From Pseudomaricurvus alkylphenolicus (GTDB taxonomy: Bacteria; Pseudomonadota; Gammaproteobacteria; Pseudomonadales; Cellvibrionaceae), in contig NZ_JAAQPI010000001.1 in NCBI RefSeq assembly GCF_011683955.1, positions 1 to 64,000 of the forward strand: DNA of 64,000 bases, in the 5' to 3' direction. Position 1 is the first letter of the stretch; each line of letters opens with the position of its first letter. Below are positions 34,075 to 43,249 of the stretch, one piece after another. A model generated the notes under the pieces. That model searched no databases, was not told the origin of the DNA, and saw only the letters and a program-made list of their open reading frames with translations. Position numbers and translations under genes: made by a program.

Positions 34075-36546
34075 TTAGTCCCATCGGTAACCGACGGAAA
34101 CACCAATAGTACGTGGACGCGTTACGAATTCACGGTTGTAGGCGCTCGACTCGTTGGTGACGATACCGGTAACACCCTCTTCATTGGTCAGATTGGTGAC
34201 AAAGATACCGGCGCGCCATTGATCCTTGCTGATATTGGCTGAGGCATTCCAGATACTGAAGGCATCCAGTTCTCTGAAGCCAGCTCTGTCTGCATCATTC
34301 ACCACAGTGCCGGAGAAGCTGTCATAGAATTTATCACTGATGGTAGAGGTGACCTGGTCTCGATAGAAACCGTCCACATGCAGGTGCATTTCGGCACCAT
34401 TATCCAGAGGCTTGAAATAGTCCATCGACAGTGACAGCTGGTGCTTGGGCACACCGGGCAACTTGCTGCCATCTTCACCTACCACAGACTCAACGATAAA
34501 GTCGTCGGTCAGCTCCGCGTCCACATATCCGTAACCGAGAGTGGCGGTAATAGACTCGGTCAATTGCGAGTTAATCTCCAGTTCCAGTCCCTGGGAACGT
34601 GCCGATTCGCCGTTAAAGACAAACGGTAGAGAGGCCGGATCGGTAAAGGCTTCCAACTGTACGTCCTGCCAGTCAATATGGAATACGGACAGTGTATAGT
34701 TGGTGTTGTCCCACAGGGTCCCTTTAATACCGATTTCAGTATTGGTCGCAGTATCGGAATCAAACACCAGCAGGCCTTCGTCGGTCTCACAAAGGGCACA
34801 GTTGCCCATGGCCAGACCATTGGCACCGCCGTGGCGGAAACCTTCAGCCCAGGTGAAGTAGACCATGGTATCGTTATCAAGATCATATGAGGTGTTGATC
34901 TTGAAAATATTGTCCTGGAATTCTTCCTTCGATTGACTGGTCAGAGATCCGTTGGGGTCGGTTCCGGTTGGGGAACAATAGGGCCCGCAGACGGGCAACT
35001 GCTGCAACAGTTCCTGTTCGAATTCCTGCCAGAATTGACGCATTCCGACGGTTACCTGCCAGGCATCAGTCACGTGATAGGTTAGCTCACCAAATACCGC
35101 CAGGTCTTCAAAGGAATAATCCCGGTCAAAGTTGAAAACATGATCGGTTAATGCAGTTTGACTTGGCCTTAGGGCACCATTGGCCTCAACAAAGTCTGCA
35201 AAAGTATCAAACAGTCCCGGAATACCAATGATATCGCTAACCAGATGACCGGAGCCGGACAGTTCAGACCACTGGTCAAAACCATGCAGGAATTGCGGAT
35301 CAGTGGTTATGTCAATTCGCTGGTCACGATAGAAGGCACCAACCACCCAGTCTATTTTTCCATCGCCGTTAGAGACCAGGCGAAATTCCTGGGCAAACGA
35401 CTGATCTCGGTACTCGGCCTCCAATGTCGACAAAACGCGGGGAAAACCGCCATAGATAAACGGATCACTATTGGAAATATTCTCCATAAACCCAGTGCCG
35501 TCAGAGGCAGATGATGCCTGGTTGTCGTAGAAGGAGGTCGATGAGCTAAAGGTTGCGAATCCTACGTCCGCGCTGATATCCAACGCATAGAGATCCACCT
35601 CTCGATCCATGGGCGCCCCAAGAGGAATACTGTTCTCGTTTTCATCGCCGATGCGTTGCACACTGAAGTCGTCAGAGCTCTCCTCCTGACGATGATAGGT
35701 CAATTGAGCTTCCACTGTATCGCTGACATCCCACAGCAGCGACGCCCTGAAGTACTTAACGTCAGCACTGTCGACGTCTTCCTGTTCGGTGAACACAAGG
35801 CCACTGTTAAGGGGATCTGAAGGGTCGGCCAACAGGGGTTGTCCGTCACTGCCGAATACAGCCCGCGCATTGGCATCAACAAAGCCGCCAATCTCCTCAT
35901 AACCGAGACCGACGCGCAATGCCATGGTGTCACTCAGCGGGAAGTTGAAGACACCATCGGTGCTGTAGGTTTCTTCCGACGAATCATCGGTGAATGACAG
36001 CTTGCCGGAGATATCCGCACTGAATGCCTGGGTATCCGGTTTTCTGTGAATCAGACGCAGGGTACCGCCCATGGAGCCGGAACCGTAGAGCGTACCCTGA
36101 GGGCCACGCAAGACTTCAACGCGTTCGATATCGTTGATCTTCAGGTTCACAAACAGGGGCGTCTCATCCACATAGGTGGATACCAGCGGCACGCTGATAT
36201 TGGGTTGCAGTGTATTGTTGGAAGCACTGCCCGTGTTGAGGCCGCGAATAATAAGGTTGCTGTTGACTCCACCACCCCGGACACCGGTATCGGCGCTGGT
36301 GAGGCCGGGAATCATGCGGGTCAGGGACTGCAGGTCACTGATCCCGGCATCGGCAATGGCATTGCCGGAAACGGCTGAAATATTATAGGGAATTTCTTCC
36401 ACAGATTGAGCCCGACGTGCCGCAGTAACGATTATCTCTTCCAGCTCGAAGGTCTCTGCACTTGCAGGAATATACCAGCTCGCACTGGCGGCAATAACCG
36501 CGGCTGTCAGCGTCGAACGTTCAAAGGATTTTCTCTTCGGTAGCAT
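34075..36546 (-). CDS. TonB-dependent outer membrane receptor
   Basis: 823 residues. A signal peptide (residues 1-30, ending SWYIPASA) is followed by a TonB-box-like ELEEIIVTAAR and the plug domain (VEEIPYNISAVSGNAIADAG, then GSASNNTL and VEVLRGPQGTLYGSGSMGG). The rest is a beta-barrel with a C-terminal IGVSVGYRWD. Plug signatures with VEVLRGPQGTLYG and TGVRGGGVNSN are common among receptors of marine gammaproteobacteria for carbohydrates, lipids or steroids. The start is preceded by GGAGAG. A strong terminator follows it, and it begins 161 bases downstream of the thiolase operon end. Its ligand is not known. Confidence 0.92.
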   Translation of the reverse strand: MLPKRKSFERSTLTAAVIAASASWYIPASAETFELEEIIVTAARRAQSVEEIPYNISAVSGNAIADAGISDLQSLTRMIPGLTSADTGVRGGGVNSNLIIRGLNTGSASNNTLQPNISVPLVSTYVDETPLFVNLKINDIERVEVLRGPQGTLYGSGSMGGTLRLIHRKPDTQAFSADISGKLSFTDDSSEETYSTDGVFNFPLSDTMALRVGLGYEEIGGFVDANARAVFGSDGQPLLADPSDPLNSGLVFTEQEDVDSADVKYFRASLLWDVSDTVEAQLTYHRQEESSDDFSVQRIGDENENSIPLGAPMDREVDLYALDISADVGFATFSSSTSFYDNQASSASDGTGFMENISNSDPFIYGGFPRVLSTLEAEYRDQSFAQEFRLVSNGDGKIDWVVGAFYRDQRIDITTDPQFLHGFDQWSELSGSGHLVSDIIGIPGLFDTFADFVEANGALRPSQTALTDHVFNFDRDYSFEDLAVFGELTYHVTDAWQVTVGMRQFWQEFEQELLQQLPVCGPYCSPTGTDPNGSLTSQSKEEFQDNIFKINTSYDLDNDTMVYFTWAEGFRHGGANGLAMGNCALCETDEGLLVFDSDTATNTEIGIKGTLWDNTNYTLSVFHIDWQDVQLEAFTDPASLPFVFNGESARSQGLELEINSQLTESITATLGYGYVDAELTDDFIVESVVGEDGSKLPGVPKHQLSLSMDYFKPLDNGAEMHLHVDGFYRDQVTSTISDKFYDSFSGTVVNDADRAGFRELDAFSIWNASANISKDQWRAGIFVTNLTNEEGVTGIVTNESSAYNREFVTRPRTIGVSVGYRWD

Positions 36547-36661
36547 TTTTCTCTCCAGTTACAGGATCTTTGGTCTTTGTGTCTGGTCTTAAGCCTCTAC
36601 AACTTCATGCTATCACTACGGAAAAAAACATCCTTTTTGTGAAGTTTGTAAAAGTTTTGGT

Positions 36662-36697
36662 AAAACTCCCTCTTTTCCCAAAAGAGGCAGAGGGAGT
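36662..36697 (-). terminator. Rho-independent terminator downstream of the thiolase gene
   Basis: On the minus strand ACTCCCTC and GAGGGAGT enclose CTCTTTT and AAAAGAG, forming a long stem, followed by TTTTA. It lies 10 bases after the thiolase stop at 36707 and separates that operon from the TonB receptor gene. Confidence 0.75.
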
Positions 36698-36706
36698 AGT
36701 GGATAG

Positions 36707-37858
36707 TTACTTTTTGAGCACGGTGACGATACAGGTTGGCCCTGGACCGGCGTTGTGAGCCAGTCCGACCTTGGCGTTGGCAACCTGTCTGGGGCCGCAT
36801 TCACCCCTCAATTGATAAAACAACTCGGCGATTTCAGCGATGCCGGTTGCCCCCACCGGGTGTGAGCGGCCCAGGGTGCCGCCATCGGTGCCGACGGGCG
36901 TGGTGCCATTAATGTCAAAGTAGCCCTCGCGCATCAGCGCAGGTCCCTCACCGCGTTCACACAGTTTGAGATCTTCCACGCAGTTAAAGAAAACCGGCGT
37001 ATAGGGATCGTGCACCTGTACAACACTCAGATCCTCCGGACCAATACCCGCGGCCTCATAGGCCATCTGCCCCCCTCTCTCAAACACCGAAGGATTCTTA
37101 TGGCGGAGGTATTGCAGCTCCTGGGGATTGCCGTACAGACCACTGGATTGCACCGAGGCGGCGACAGTCACCATATTCTTGCGGGATTTGAGCTTTTCCG
37201 GGGTACAGACGATTGCCGCCGAAGCACCATCACCGTTGGGGCACATCATCAGGGTCGTCAGGGGTGAAGTAATGGTGGGTGAAGCCAGAATCTCCTCGAC
37301 CGTGGGTTCGCCCTTTTGATAGAAAAAGGCCTTGGGGTTCTTATTGGCGTTACGCCGTTCCATCACCGCCACGCGGGCAAAGTCTTCCGGTACCGCGTCA
37401 TAGTCTTCCATGTACTTCTGCACGCTACAGCCCGAGAGCGCGGCCATCACATCCAGCCCCATCTCCCGCTGCCACTTGGGCACGGTGGGGTTATCAATCA
37501 GGCCTGTGGGTACTTTTTCAAAGCCCACCACCAGAATCACGTCATAGAGACCACAGGCCACCTGCTGGTAGGCCAGCCGAAATGCCGACTGGGAGCTGGC
37601 GCAGCCATTCTCAACGTTGACCACCGGAATACCGGTGAGGCCAATGCGGTTCAGACAATGGTTGGTGGCGGAAGCCCCCTGGAAGGCATGCGCCCCAAAC
37701 ACGGCCTCGATATCGCGCCACTCGAACCCGGCATAGTCCAGTGCCGCCAGAATGGCCTCTTCCCCCAGCTCATCAAAATTCTTGAAGGGGCGACCCTTAC
37801 GGCCGTCATAACGGTCAAATTTGGTTAGCCCGACGCCGGCTACAGCAACCTCTCTCAT
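36707..37858 (-). CDS. Thiolase-superfamily protein with complete catalytic residues (SCP-x type)
   Basis: 383 residues of the lipid-transfer/SCP-x thiolase group. The catalytic set of a true thiolase is intact: nucleophilic Cys86 (ENGCASS), His283 (QVHDPYT), His333 (GRSHPVGATG) and the C-terminal Cys376 (GPTCIVTV). This points to real acyl-CoA thiolysis. The gene overlaps the DUF35 gene upstream by four bases and the two products should form a complex, as known for Ltp2 and ChsH2-type partners. The operon may start with the two tandem AraC genes. A terminator follows. Confidence 0.88.
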   Translation of the reverse strand: MREVAVAGVGLTKFDRYDGRKGRPFKNFDELGEEAILAALDYAGFEWRDIEAVFGAHAFQGASATNHCLNRIGLTGIPVVNVENGCASSQSAFRLAYQQVACGLYDVILVVGFEKVPTGLIDNPTVPKWQREMGLDVMAALSGCSVQKYMEDYDAVPEDFARVAVMERRNANKNPKAFFYQKGEPTVEEILASPTITSPLTTLMMCPNGDGASAAIVCTPEKLKSRKNMVTVAASVQSSGLYGNPQELQYLRHKNPSVFERGGQMAYEAAGIGPEDLSVVQVHDPYTPVFFNCVEDLKLCERGEGPALMREGYFDINGTTPVGTDGGTLGRSHPVGATGIAEIAELFYQLRGECGPRQVANAKVGLAHNAGPGPTCIVTVLKK

Positions 37859-38292
37859 CGCAACGCCTCCTCTTTGGGTGTAAATGCAAAACCGACCACC
37901 GTATCGCCCTCGTCGTTCTGGTAGAGATCCTGAAGAACCAACTCCACCTCCATACCGGATTTGAATACCTCAGGGTCACTACTGGCCAAGGGTGTCCACA
38001 CTCTCAACTCGTCTTCCAGTTCGACAAAACCAATGGCAAAGGGCACCGGGCCACGATAGTGTTTGGCGGGAGGCCGGGTGACTACCGAAGCAGCGGTTAC
38101 TGTGCCTTCATTTTTCAGCAGGTATTCCTCGACTTCTTCATTCTGGCAGTAGAGGCAGCGAGAGGTTTTTGGAAAGGTGATCTCCCCGCAGTTGGGGCAG
38201 CGCATGCCGATCAGTTGTACCTTGCCATCATCCGGTTCGTGCCAGATGCCTGGCTCCACCGCGACACGGCGGCTTAATTTTGATTCCATCAT
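37855..38292 (-). CDS. OB-fold zinc-ribbon (DUF35) protein, partner of the thiolase
   Basis: 145 residues. A zinc ribbon (CPNC and CLYC) is followed by an OB-fold (TVTAASVVTRPPAKHYRGPVPFAIGFVELEDELRVWTPL). Proteins of this type bind and activate acyl-CoA thiolase-like enzymes, and ChsH2 uses its DUF35 domain in the same way. The ATG used here has GGAAG upstream; an ATG 11 codons earlier lacks a ribosome binding site. It overlaps the thiolase gene by four bases. Confidence 0.85.
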   Translation of the reverse strand: MMESKLSRRVAVEPGIWHEPDDGKVQLIGMRCPNCGEITFPKTSRCLYCQNEEVEEYLLKNEGTVTAASVVTRPPAKHYRGPVPFAIGFVELEDELRVWTPLASSDPEVFKSGMEVELVLQDLYQNDEGDTVVGFAFTPKEEALR

Positions 38293-38384
38293 GGGTTCTT
38301 CCACGTTGCAGTAATAACAACCCATGCTAGCAAGGCGCTAAAACCGTTCCATGCCGCAAGTGCTCAGTTATTTGGCCTGCCAGA

Positions 38385-39392
38385 TCAAGGCAAACTGGAT
38401 TGATCCTGGCGATCTCGCCATTGTGCGGGAGAGAGATCGAACCACTGGTGAAATGCCCTGCGGAAGGAGCGATCGTCGCGGTAGCCGAGACGTTGAGCGA
38501 TTGCGCTGACCGGCAAGTCAGTGTTGGAGAGCAGATGCTGTGACTGCTGGCGCAGGCAGTCTTCTTTGAGTTGGGTGAAAGACGCGCCAGCCGTGGCCAG
38601 GTGGCGCCGGAAGGTGGAATGGGGAATCCGCAGAGTATCCGCGACTTCAGTGAGACCGGGCAAGGGGCTGCCGCGCTGTATACTGGCCAGTAACATGGCA
38701 CGCACCTGACGCGGCAGATCACTGGCCGCGGTGCTGTGCAGATAAGCGGGAAAGGCGCTCAGCATGGCCGGTAATTCGGTAGCGGAGCGAATCGTAGGCA
38801 ATTCCAGATAAGCGGGATCAAACTCCAGTGTGTAGGATTGGCCTCCCGCCAACGCTGCCGCATTGAACAGACAGAGCTGCGGCAGAATATTGTCTCGTTG
38901 CGCGGGCCCCAGCCTGACGACTTGAAGCTCAAAATCGACCCCCACCAGCCACTGGAACAACCGATAGTAGGCGTATAGACCGGTAATATCGAGCAGATCA
39001 CTGGTGGGGTTGTTTTCCGAGCGCATGGTACTCAAACTGAAGATCGCCGTCTGTGCCTCGGTTTGCAGCGACTGCTTACCCCCGCGAGGATACACCACCC
39101 GGCTGAACTGCACCGCCAGCTCAATCGCTTCGCGCAGATTGCCACCGGTAAGGGCACAGCGGCACATCAATTCAAACTCGGTATCGATAAAAGGTTTTTG
39201 GTTGTGGCTTTGGGCCACGGACTTTTCAAGCTGTTGAATGCAGTCCAGGTACCAGCGGGAAAATGCCTGAATATCCGTCAGGTCTGCGGGGGCAGCGCCC
39301 ACAGAGTCAGCCTCAAGTACCGACTGGATGATTTCCACCAGAGCCTTGAGTGAAGAGCGTTGCTCAAATCCTGCTGCATTGGCGATGCTCAA
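38385..39392 (-). CDS. AraC-family regulator (PF12625-type N-terminus), first of a tandem pair
   Basis: 335 residues from a TTG with GGAG seven bases upstream. A GTG at 39458 would lengthen the protein by 22 residues and overlap the gene before it by 41 bases. The N-terminal region belongs to the arabinose-binding-like type of AraC activators (OruR/PhbR group), and the C-terminus has the helix-turn-helix pair (VADTLRIPHSTFRRHLATAG and VSAIAQRLGYRDDRSFRRAFHQWFG-like). It is 92 bases upstream of the DUF35/thiolase pair and the likely regulator of it. Confidence 0.78.
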   Translation of the reverse strand: MSIANAAGFEQRSSLKALVEIIQSVLEADSVGAAPADLTDIQAFSRWYLDCIQQLEKSVAQSHNQKPFIDTEFELMCRCALTGGNLREAIELAVQFSRVVYPRGGKQSLQTEAQTAIFSLSTMRSENNPTSDLLDITGLYAYYRLFQWLVGVDFELQVVRLGPAQRDNILPQLCLFNAAALAGGQSYTLEFDPAYLELPTIRSATELPAMLSAFPAYLHSTAASDLPRQVRAMLLASIQRGSPLPGLTEVADTLRIPHSTFRRHLATAGASFTQLKEDCLRQQSQHLLSNTDLPVSAIAQRLGYRDDRSFRRAFHQWFDLSPAQWRDRQDQSSLP

Positions 39393-39417
39393 ATCACGGC
39401 TCCGGATAAAGGCCTGA

Positions 39418-40476
39418 CTAGGATGCGTTGATCTTTTGGGAATAGCCCATCTGTTCACGATAACCGGATGGGCTCATGCCAAACCAGTGTTTGACCGCCC
39501 GCGACAGACCCGCCGGTTCTGCAAAGCCGCCGATATCGGCCACCTGTTTCAGTGGGATTGCCGGGTTCTCCAGCCACTGCACCACCACCTCGCGACGTAT
39601 ACCCTCCTTGAGGTCCACATAGCGAACACCTTCTTCCTTGAGGCGACGACGCAACGTTTGGGGGCTCTTGCAGAAACGATCCGCCAGTTCTTCCAGGGTG
39701 GGAAACTGCTGGGAGTTCAGGAACATCAACCGAGCCTCAGCTCGCACCGCTTCGCCCACCGAGGTATTACCGGGTACGGTGACGCCATCCACTTGGTCGC
39801 GGGTGGCAGCCCAGAGTACCGCCAGATCCTCCTCGCCACGCACAATACGGCGTTCAAGATAAGCGGCATCAAAAGACATCACCTGCCGCGACTGATCAAA
39901 CAACACCGGGCAGTGAAAGATTCTTGCATATTCAATGGCCGGGCCATTGGTACCGTGAGTGAACCGAACTTCCTTTAACTTGATTTGTTCGCCAATCAGA
40001 AAACTGGACAAACGGTGAACTGTACGAGGCAGCACCTCCCGCAGATAGGCGTCGGGGTCCGCATCCGCGGGATTGATGGTCATATCCCAGCTGGCATTGT
40101 CGCCATCCACCCGCAAGGCAAATGTGACGCTGTCAGTAGCGGTCCCATAGAGTGCCGCCAGTTTTTCCAGGGCTCGACCCAGGGTCTCCTGGCTGGAGAT
40201 CAATTCCATAAACAGACGAAACGCTCCGGGCTTGATGCCATCGGGCATGGCACCCATAAATTCGTCATCGAGTTGCTCAGCGACCTCACGGATCAGGTGG
40301 GCGTAGTGTCGAGGCTGCCAATCATCGTCTGCGGCAATGGCCTCAGGGGAGAGATGTAGTTGATTCTCTTCTGCCACCCGCTGCATATACCGGCAGTAGT
40401 GCCCCATCAAATGGGGGATTTCAGTAACGGTCTGTGGCTTTAACCCCGGGGGTATCGGCTGATTATCGCTATGCAT
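39418..40476 (-). CDS. AraC-family regulator (PF12625-type N-terminus), second of a tandem pair
   Basis: 352 residues with the same domain layout as the neighbour: N-terminal ligand-sensing half (RALEKLAALYGTATDSVTFALRV) and C-terminal DNA-binding half (TLEELADRFCKSPQTLRRRLKEEG and LKQVADIGGFAEPAGLSRAVKHWFGMSPSGYR). The two tandem genes are likely an ancient duplication. It is the first of a possible four-gene operon toward the DUF35/thiolase pair. It starts 174 bases before the end of the second thiolase operon. Confidence 0.85.
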   Translation of the reverse strand: MHSDNQPIPPGLKPQTVTEIPHLMGHYCRYMQRVAEENQLHLSPEAIAADDDWQPRHYAHLIREVAEQLDDEFMGAMPDGIKPGAFRLFMELISSQETLGRALEKLAALYGTATDSVTFALRVDGDNASWDMTINPADADPDAYLREVLPRTVHRLSSFLIGEQIKLKEVRFTHGTNGPAIEYARIFHCPVLFDQSRQVMSFDAAYLERRIVRGEEDLAVLWAATRDQVDGVTVPGNTSVGEAVRAEARLMFLNSQQFPTLEELADRFCKSPQTLRRRLKEEGVRYVDLKEGIRREVVVQWLENPAIPLKQVADIGGFAEPAGLSRAVKHWFGMSPSGYREQMGYSQKINAS

Positions 40477-40650
40477 CAGGGCACGGCCTCGACTCGCTCA
40501 AATTGGTTGGTTTGACATCTTACTGGAATTGAAGTGCCCAGGGGAACCGCCTCACTGATAGATCATATCTATTATAGGCAGAAAATTAATTGTGGGCGAA
40601 AAGGGTCAAGGGAGGCTTATCGCCCCCCAAGAGTGACCCGAGTGCAGGCC

Positions 40651-41829
40651 TTAGCTGTCCTGCGTTAATATAAGCGCGCTGGTCGGTACTGCCGTTGCCG
40701 AGGTCACCAGCACGTTTTCGACATTTTGCGGCTGGTTGCAGGAATCCCCCCGAATCAGGCGAACGCCTTCAGCAATGCCGTTCATACCGTGAAGGTAGGC
40801 CTCACCGATCTGGCCACCATGGGTATTGATCGGCAGCCGTCCCCCCAGCTCGATGTTGCCGTCTTTGATAAAGTCCTTGGCCTCGCCGCGATCGCAAAAG
40901 CCATAGGCTTCCAGCTGCGGCAACACCCCGGCGGTAAAATGATCGTAGAGGATGGCCGCCTGAATATCGCCGGGTGTGATTTCCGCGTTGCGATAGAGCT
41001 GATCGGCACACAACTCCATTTCCGGCAGCCCGGAGATGTCCTTGCGGTAGTAGCTCTTCATCATCTGCTGATCGTCACAGGAGCCCTGTGCGGCCGCGGA
41101 GATGACCGCCGGTTTGCCCTTGAGATCCCGCGCCCGCTCCACACTGGTGACCAACAGTGCCTGGGCGCCGTCCGTCTCCTGGCAGCAATCCAGCAGTCGC
41201 AGGGGTTTGACAATCCAGCGACTGTTCTGGTGATCTTCCAGGGTGATGGGTTTTTGATAGAAATGGGCATTGGGATTATTAGCGGCGTGACGACGCGCCG
41301 CCACCGACACACGACCAAAATCTTCTGTTGTCGCGCCATACTCGTGCATATAACGACTGGCGAACATCGCCACCCAGCTGGCGGGCGTTAACAGGCCAAA
41401 GGGAGAACTCCAGCCAAAATCCACATCCATGGGCGTTGGTGTCGGCGGCCGTTCCTGCACACCGGCGCCAAAACGTTGCTCTGAGCGCTCGTTAAAAGCC
41501 CGGTAAACCAGGCAGTAATTACAGGCACCACTGGCAACGGCCATGGCCGCCTGGTGAATGGTACCGCAGGCGGCGCCGCCACTGTGGTGAATGCGACTGA
41601 AATGGGTCAGCTTTTCCACCCCCAGGCTGCGACACAGATCAATCTCATGGTTTTCATCGGTGGTATAGGTGATCATGCCGTCAATCATATCGGCACTGAC
41701 ACCGGCATCTTTCATGGCAGCCTCACAGGCTTCCACAGCCAGACGCAGGGTACTGCGGCCGGAGTTTTTGGAGAAATCCGTGGCACCGATGCCGGCAATG
41801 GCGGTTTTACCCGAAAATGTCATTGTCAT
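40651..41829 (-). CDS. Thiolase-superfamily aldolase-like protein (Ltp2-like)
   Basis: 392 residues. The thiolase fold is clear but the catalytic residues are replaced: at the place of the nucleophilic Cys there is Gly84 (HSGGAACG), the first catalytic His is Tyr295 (ILYDHFT), and the GHP histidine is Tyr345 (IGEAYLHG). This double Tyr exchange with loss of Cys is reported for Ltp2, the retro-aldolase that removes the last carbons of steroid side chains. A matching function is likely. The gene is the last of an operon and overlaps the hydratase/DUF35 fusion by one base (TGATG), suggesting a complex. Confidence 0.82.
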   Translation of the reverse strand: MTMTFSGKTAIAGIGATDFSKNSGRSTLRLAVEACEAAMKDAGVSADMIDGMITYTTDENHEIDLCRSLGVEKLTHFSRIHHSGGAACGTIHQAAMAVASGACNYCLVYRAFNERSEQRFGAGVQERPPTPTPMDVDFGWSSPFGLLTPASWVAMFASRYMHEYGATTEDFGRVSVAARRHAANNPNAHFYQKPITLEDHQNSRWIVKPLRLLDCCQETDGAQALLVTSVERARDLKGKPAVISAAAQGSCDDQQMMKSYYRKDISGLPEMELCADQLYRNAEITPGDIQAAILYDHFTAGVLPQLEAYGFCDRGEAKDFIKDGNIELGGRLPINTHGGQIGEAYLHGMNGIAEGVRLIRGDSCNQPQNVENVLVTSATAVPTSALILTQDS

Positions 41830-43226
41830 CAGAGGCTTCCTCCGGCGGCGGCCTGTGTTGGAAATTCCAGTGTCACGGTACCCGTGACATGGTTACCCAT
41901 GCTGTTGGCGACGCGCAGATTCAAGGTTACCCGTCCTTTTCCATCAACGCGTTGCTTGGATACCAGAGTCGCAGAGAGCGTCATGGTGTCGCCCACCACA
42001 TTGGGGGCTCCCAGGCGGATATCAATTTCTTTGACACGGGCATCGGGTCCCGCCCACTCGCTCACATAACGGGCACAGATACCGTTAGTGGTAAGCACAT
42101 TCATAAACACATCTTTGAGGCCCGCCCGCTTGGCTGCGGCCACTTCATGGTGAATATCCTCAAAGTCCCGAGTGGCAATGGCGCCACCCACCACCAGATT
42201 GGTGGTCACATCAATGGGATAAAGCGGTAACGTCTGCCCTTCTTGCAAGTCGTCAAAATTGAGCGTGGTTTTGTTGATCGAGGGCACTGCCGGCCTGAAC
42301 ATGGGCAGTGTCAGATCCGGGTCCGGCTGCTGGAATACCAACTCCAGTGGCATACCGATTTCCACCTGCTCCGGTGCACAGTGAACAATGTTGGTGATCA
42401 GCCGCGTGCCCTCTTCCAATTCAACAACACCACAGATATAGGGGTATTGCATAAATGGCATCGGTGGATGAACGGGCTCCACAAACGCGTGCAGCGTCGC
42501 TTTGCCGCTGGCCGCCCGGTGGCCCAGATCATAGCTGCCGCACTCGGGGCAGCGCACCACGGGTGGGTGTGCCAGTCGCTCACAGCCATTGCACTGCTGG
42601 ATACGCAGTTCGCCCTGATCACAACCGTCCCAGAAGAACTCGGTCTCCTGCATTTTACCGGGGCGTGGCCGCACCTGCAGATGCTCTGGAACCGGTTGCC
42701 GGTCTTTGCTCCCCTTGCTTGAGCGCTCGCGGGGTTTAAAGCTGAAGGTTCTGAATTCCCAACTGCCCACCAGCTCACCCTGCTGGTTGGTAAACTCGGT
42801 CAATGTACTGACAAAGTAGCCGCAGCCCAAACCCGTGGTCTTGAGATCCGACACATCGATCAATGTCATCTTTCCGGTGAGCAGTTCTCCAAGACGCAGC
42901 GGGCGGCAGTAAATCTCTTTGGTATTGGCACCGACCACCGTTCGGTAACCCGCCTTATTCAGCAAGGCAAAGACTTTATTGCGCGGGTCATTGGGGTCAT
43001 AGCTACGGGGAATATTCCCGGCCATGGTCCAGACGTCCAGCATCGCAGCCGGCGCTTCGATATCGCTCTCATCCACCTCGGTGTACACCGGATTGGTGTC
43101 GCCAATGGCGTCACACCAGTTGCGAATGGTCGGCAGGTTGACCGGGTCACGAGCCACCACGGCAGTGGCCTGCTCGCCCACATGGGCGCGCAGCGTTTGC
43201 AGCAATTGTTGTTCCTGATTACTCAT
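41829..43226 (-). CDS. Fused hydratase-DUF35-hydratase protein (ChsH2-ChsH1-like)
   Basis: 465 residues in three parts. Residues about 5-165 are a MaoC/FAS1-dehydratase-like hot-dog domain whose catalytic Asp43 is present (DTNPVY) but whose His is Tyr48. Residues about 195-312 are DUF35, with the zinc ribbon CNGC and CPEC and an OB-fold. Residues about 325-456 are a second MaoC-like domain with Asp354 and His359 (DFEDIH) as the catalytic pair. In actinobacterial cholesterol catabolism ChsH2 (MaoC plus DUF35) and ChsH1 (MaoC) are separate proteins; here they appear as one chain. The product would hydrate an enoyl-CoA and hand it to the aldolase encoded directly after it. Confidence 0.82.
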   Translation of the reverse strand: MSNQEQQLLQTLRAHVGEQATAVVARDPVNLPTIRNWCDAIGDTNPVYTEVDESDIEAPAAMLDVWTMAGNIPRSYDPNDPRNKVFALLNKAGYRTVVGANTKEIYCRPLRLGELLTGKMTLIDVSDLKTTGLGCGYFVSTLTEFTNQQGELVGSWEFRTFSFKPRERSSKGSKDRQPVPEHLQVRPRPGKMQETEFFWDGCDQGELRIQQCNGCERLAHPPVVRCPECGSYDLGHRAASGKATLHAFVEPVHPPMPFMQYPYICGVVELEEGTRLITNIVHCAPEQVEIGMPLELVFQQPDPDLTLPMFRPAVPSINKTTLNFDDLQEGQTLPLYPIDVTTNLVVGGAIATRDFEDIHHEVAAAKRAGLKDVFMNVLTTNGICARYVSEWAGPDARVKEIDIRLGAPNVVGDTMTLSATLVSKQRVDGKGRVTLNLRVANSMGNHVTGTVTLEFPTQAAAGGSL

Positions 43227-43249
43227 TGTCGGTGCACCAGAGGATAGTG

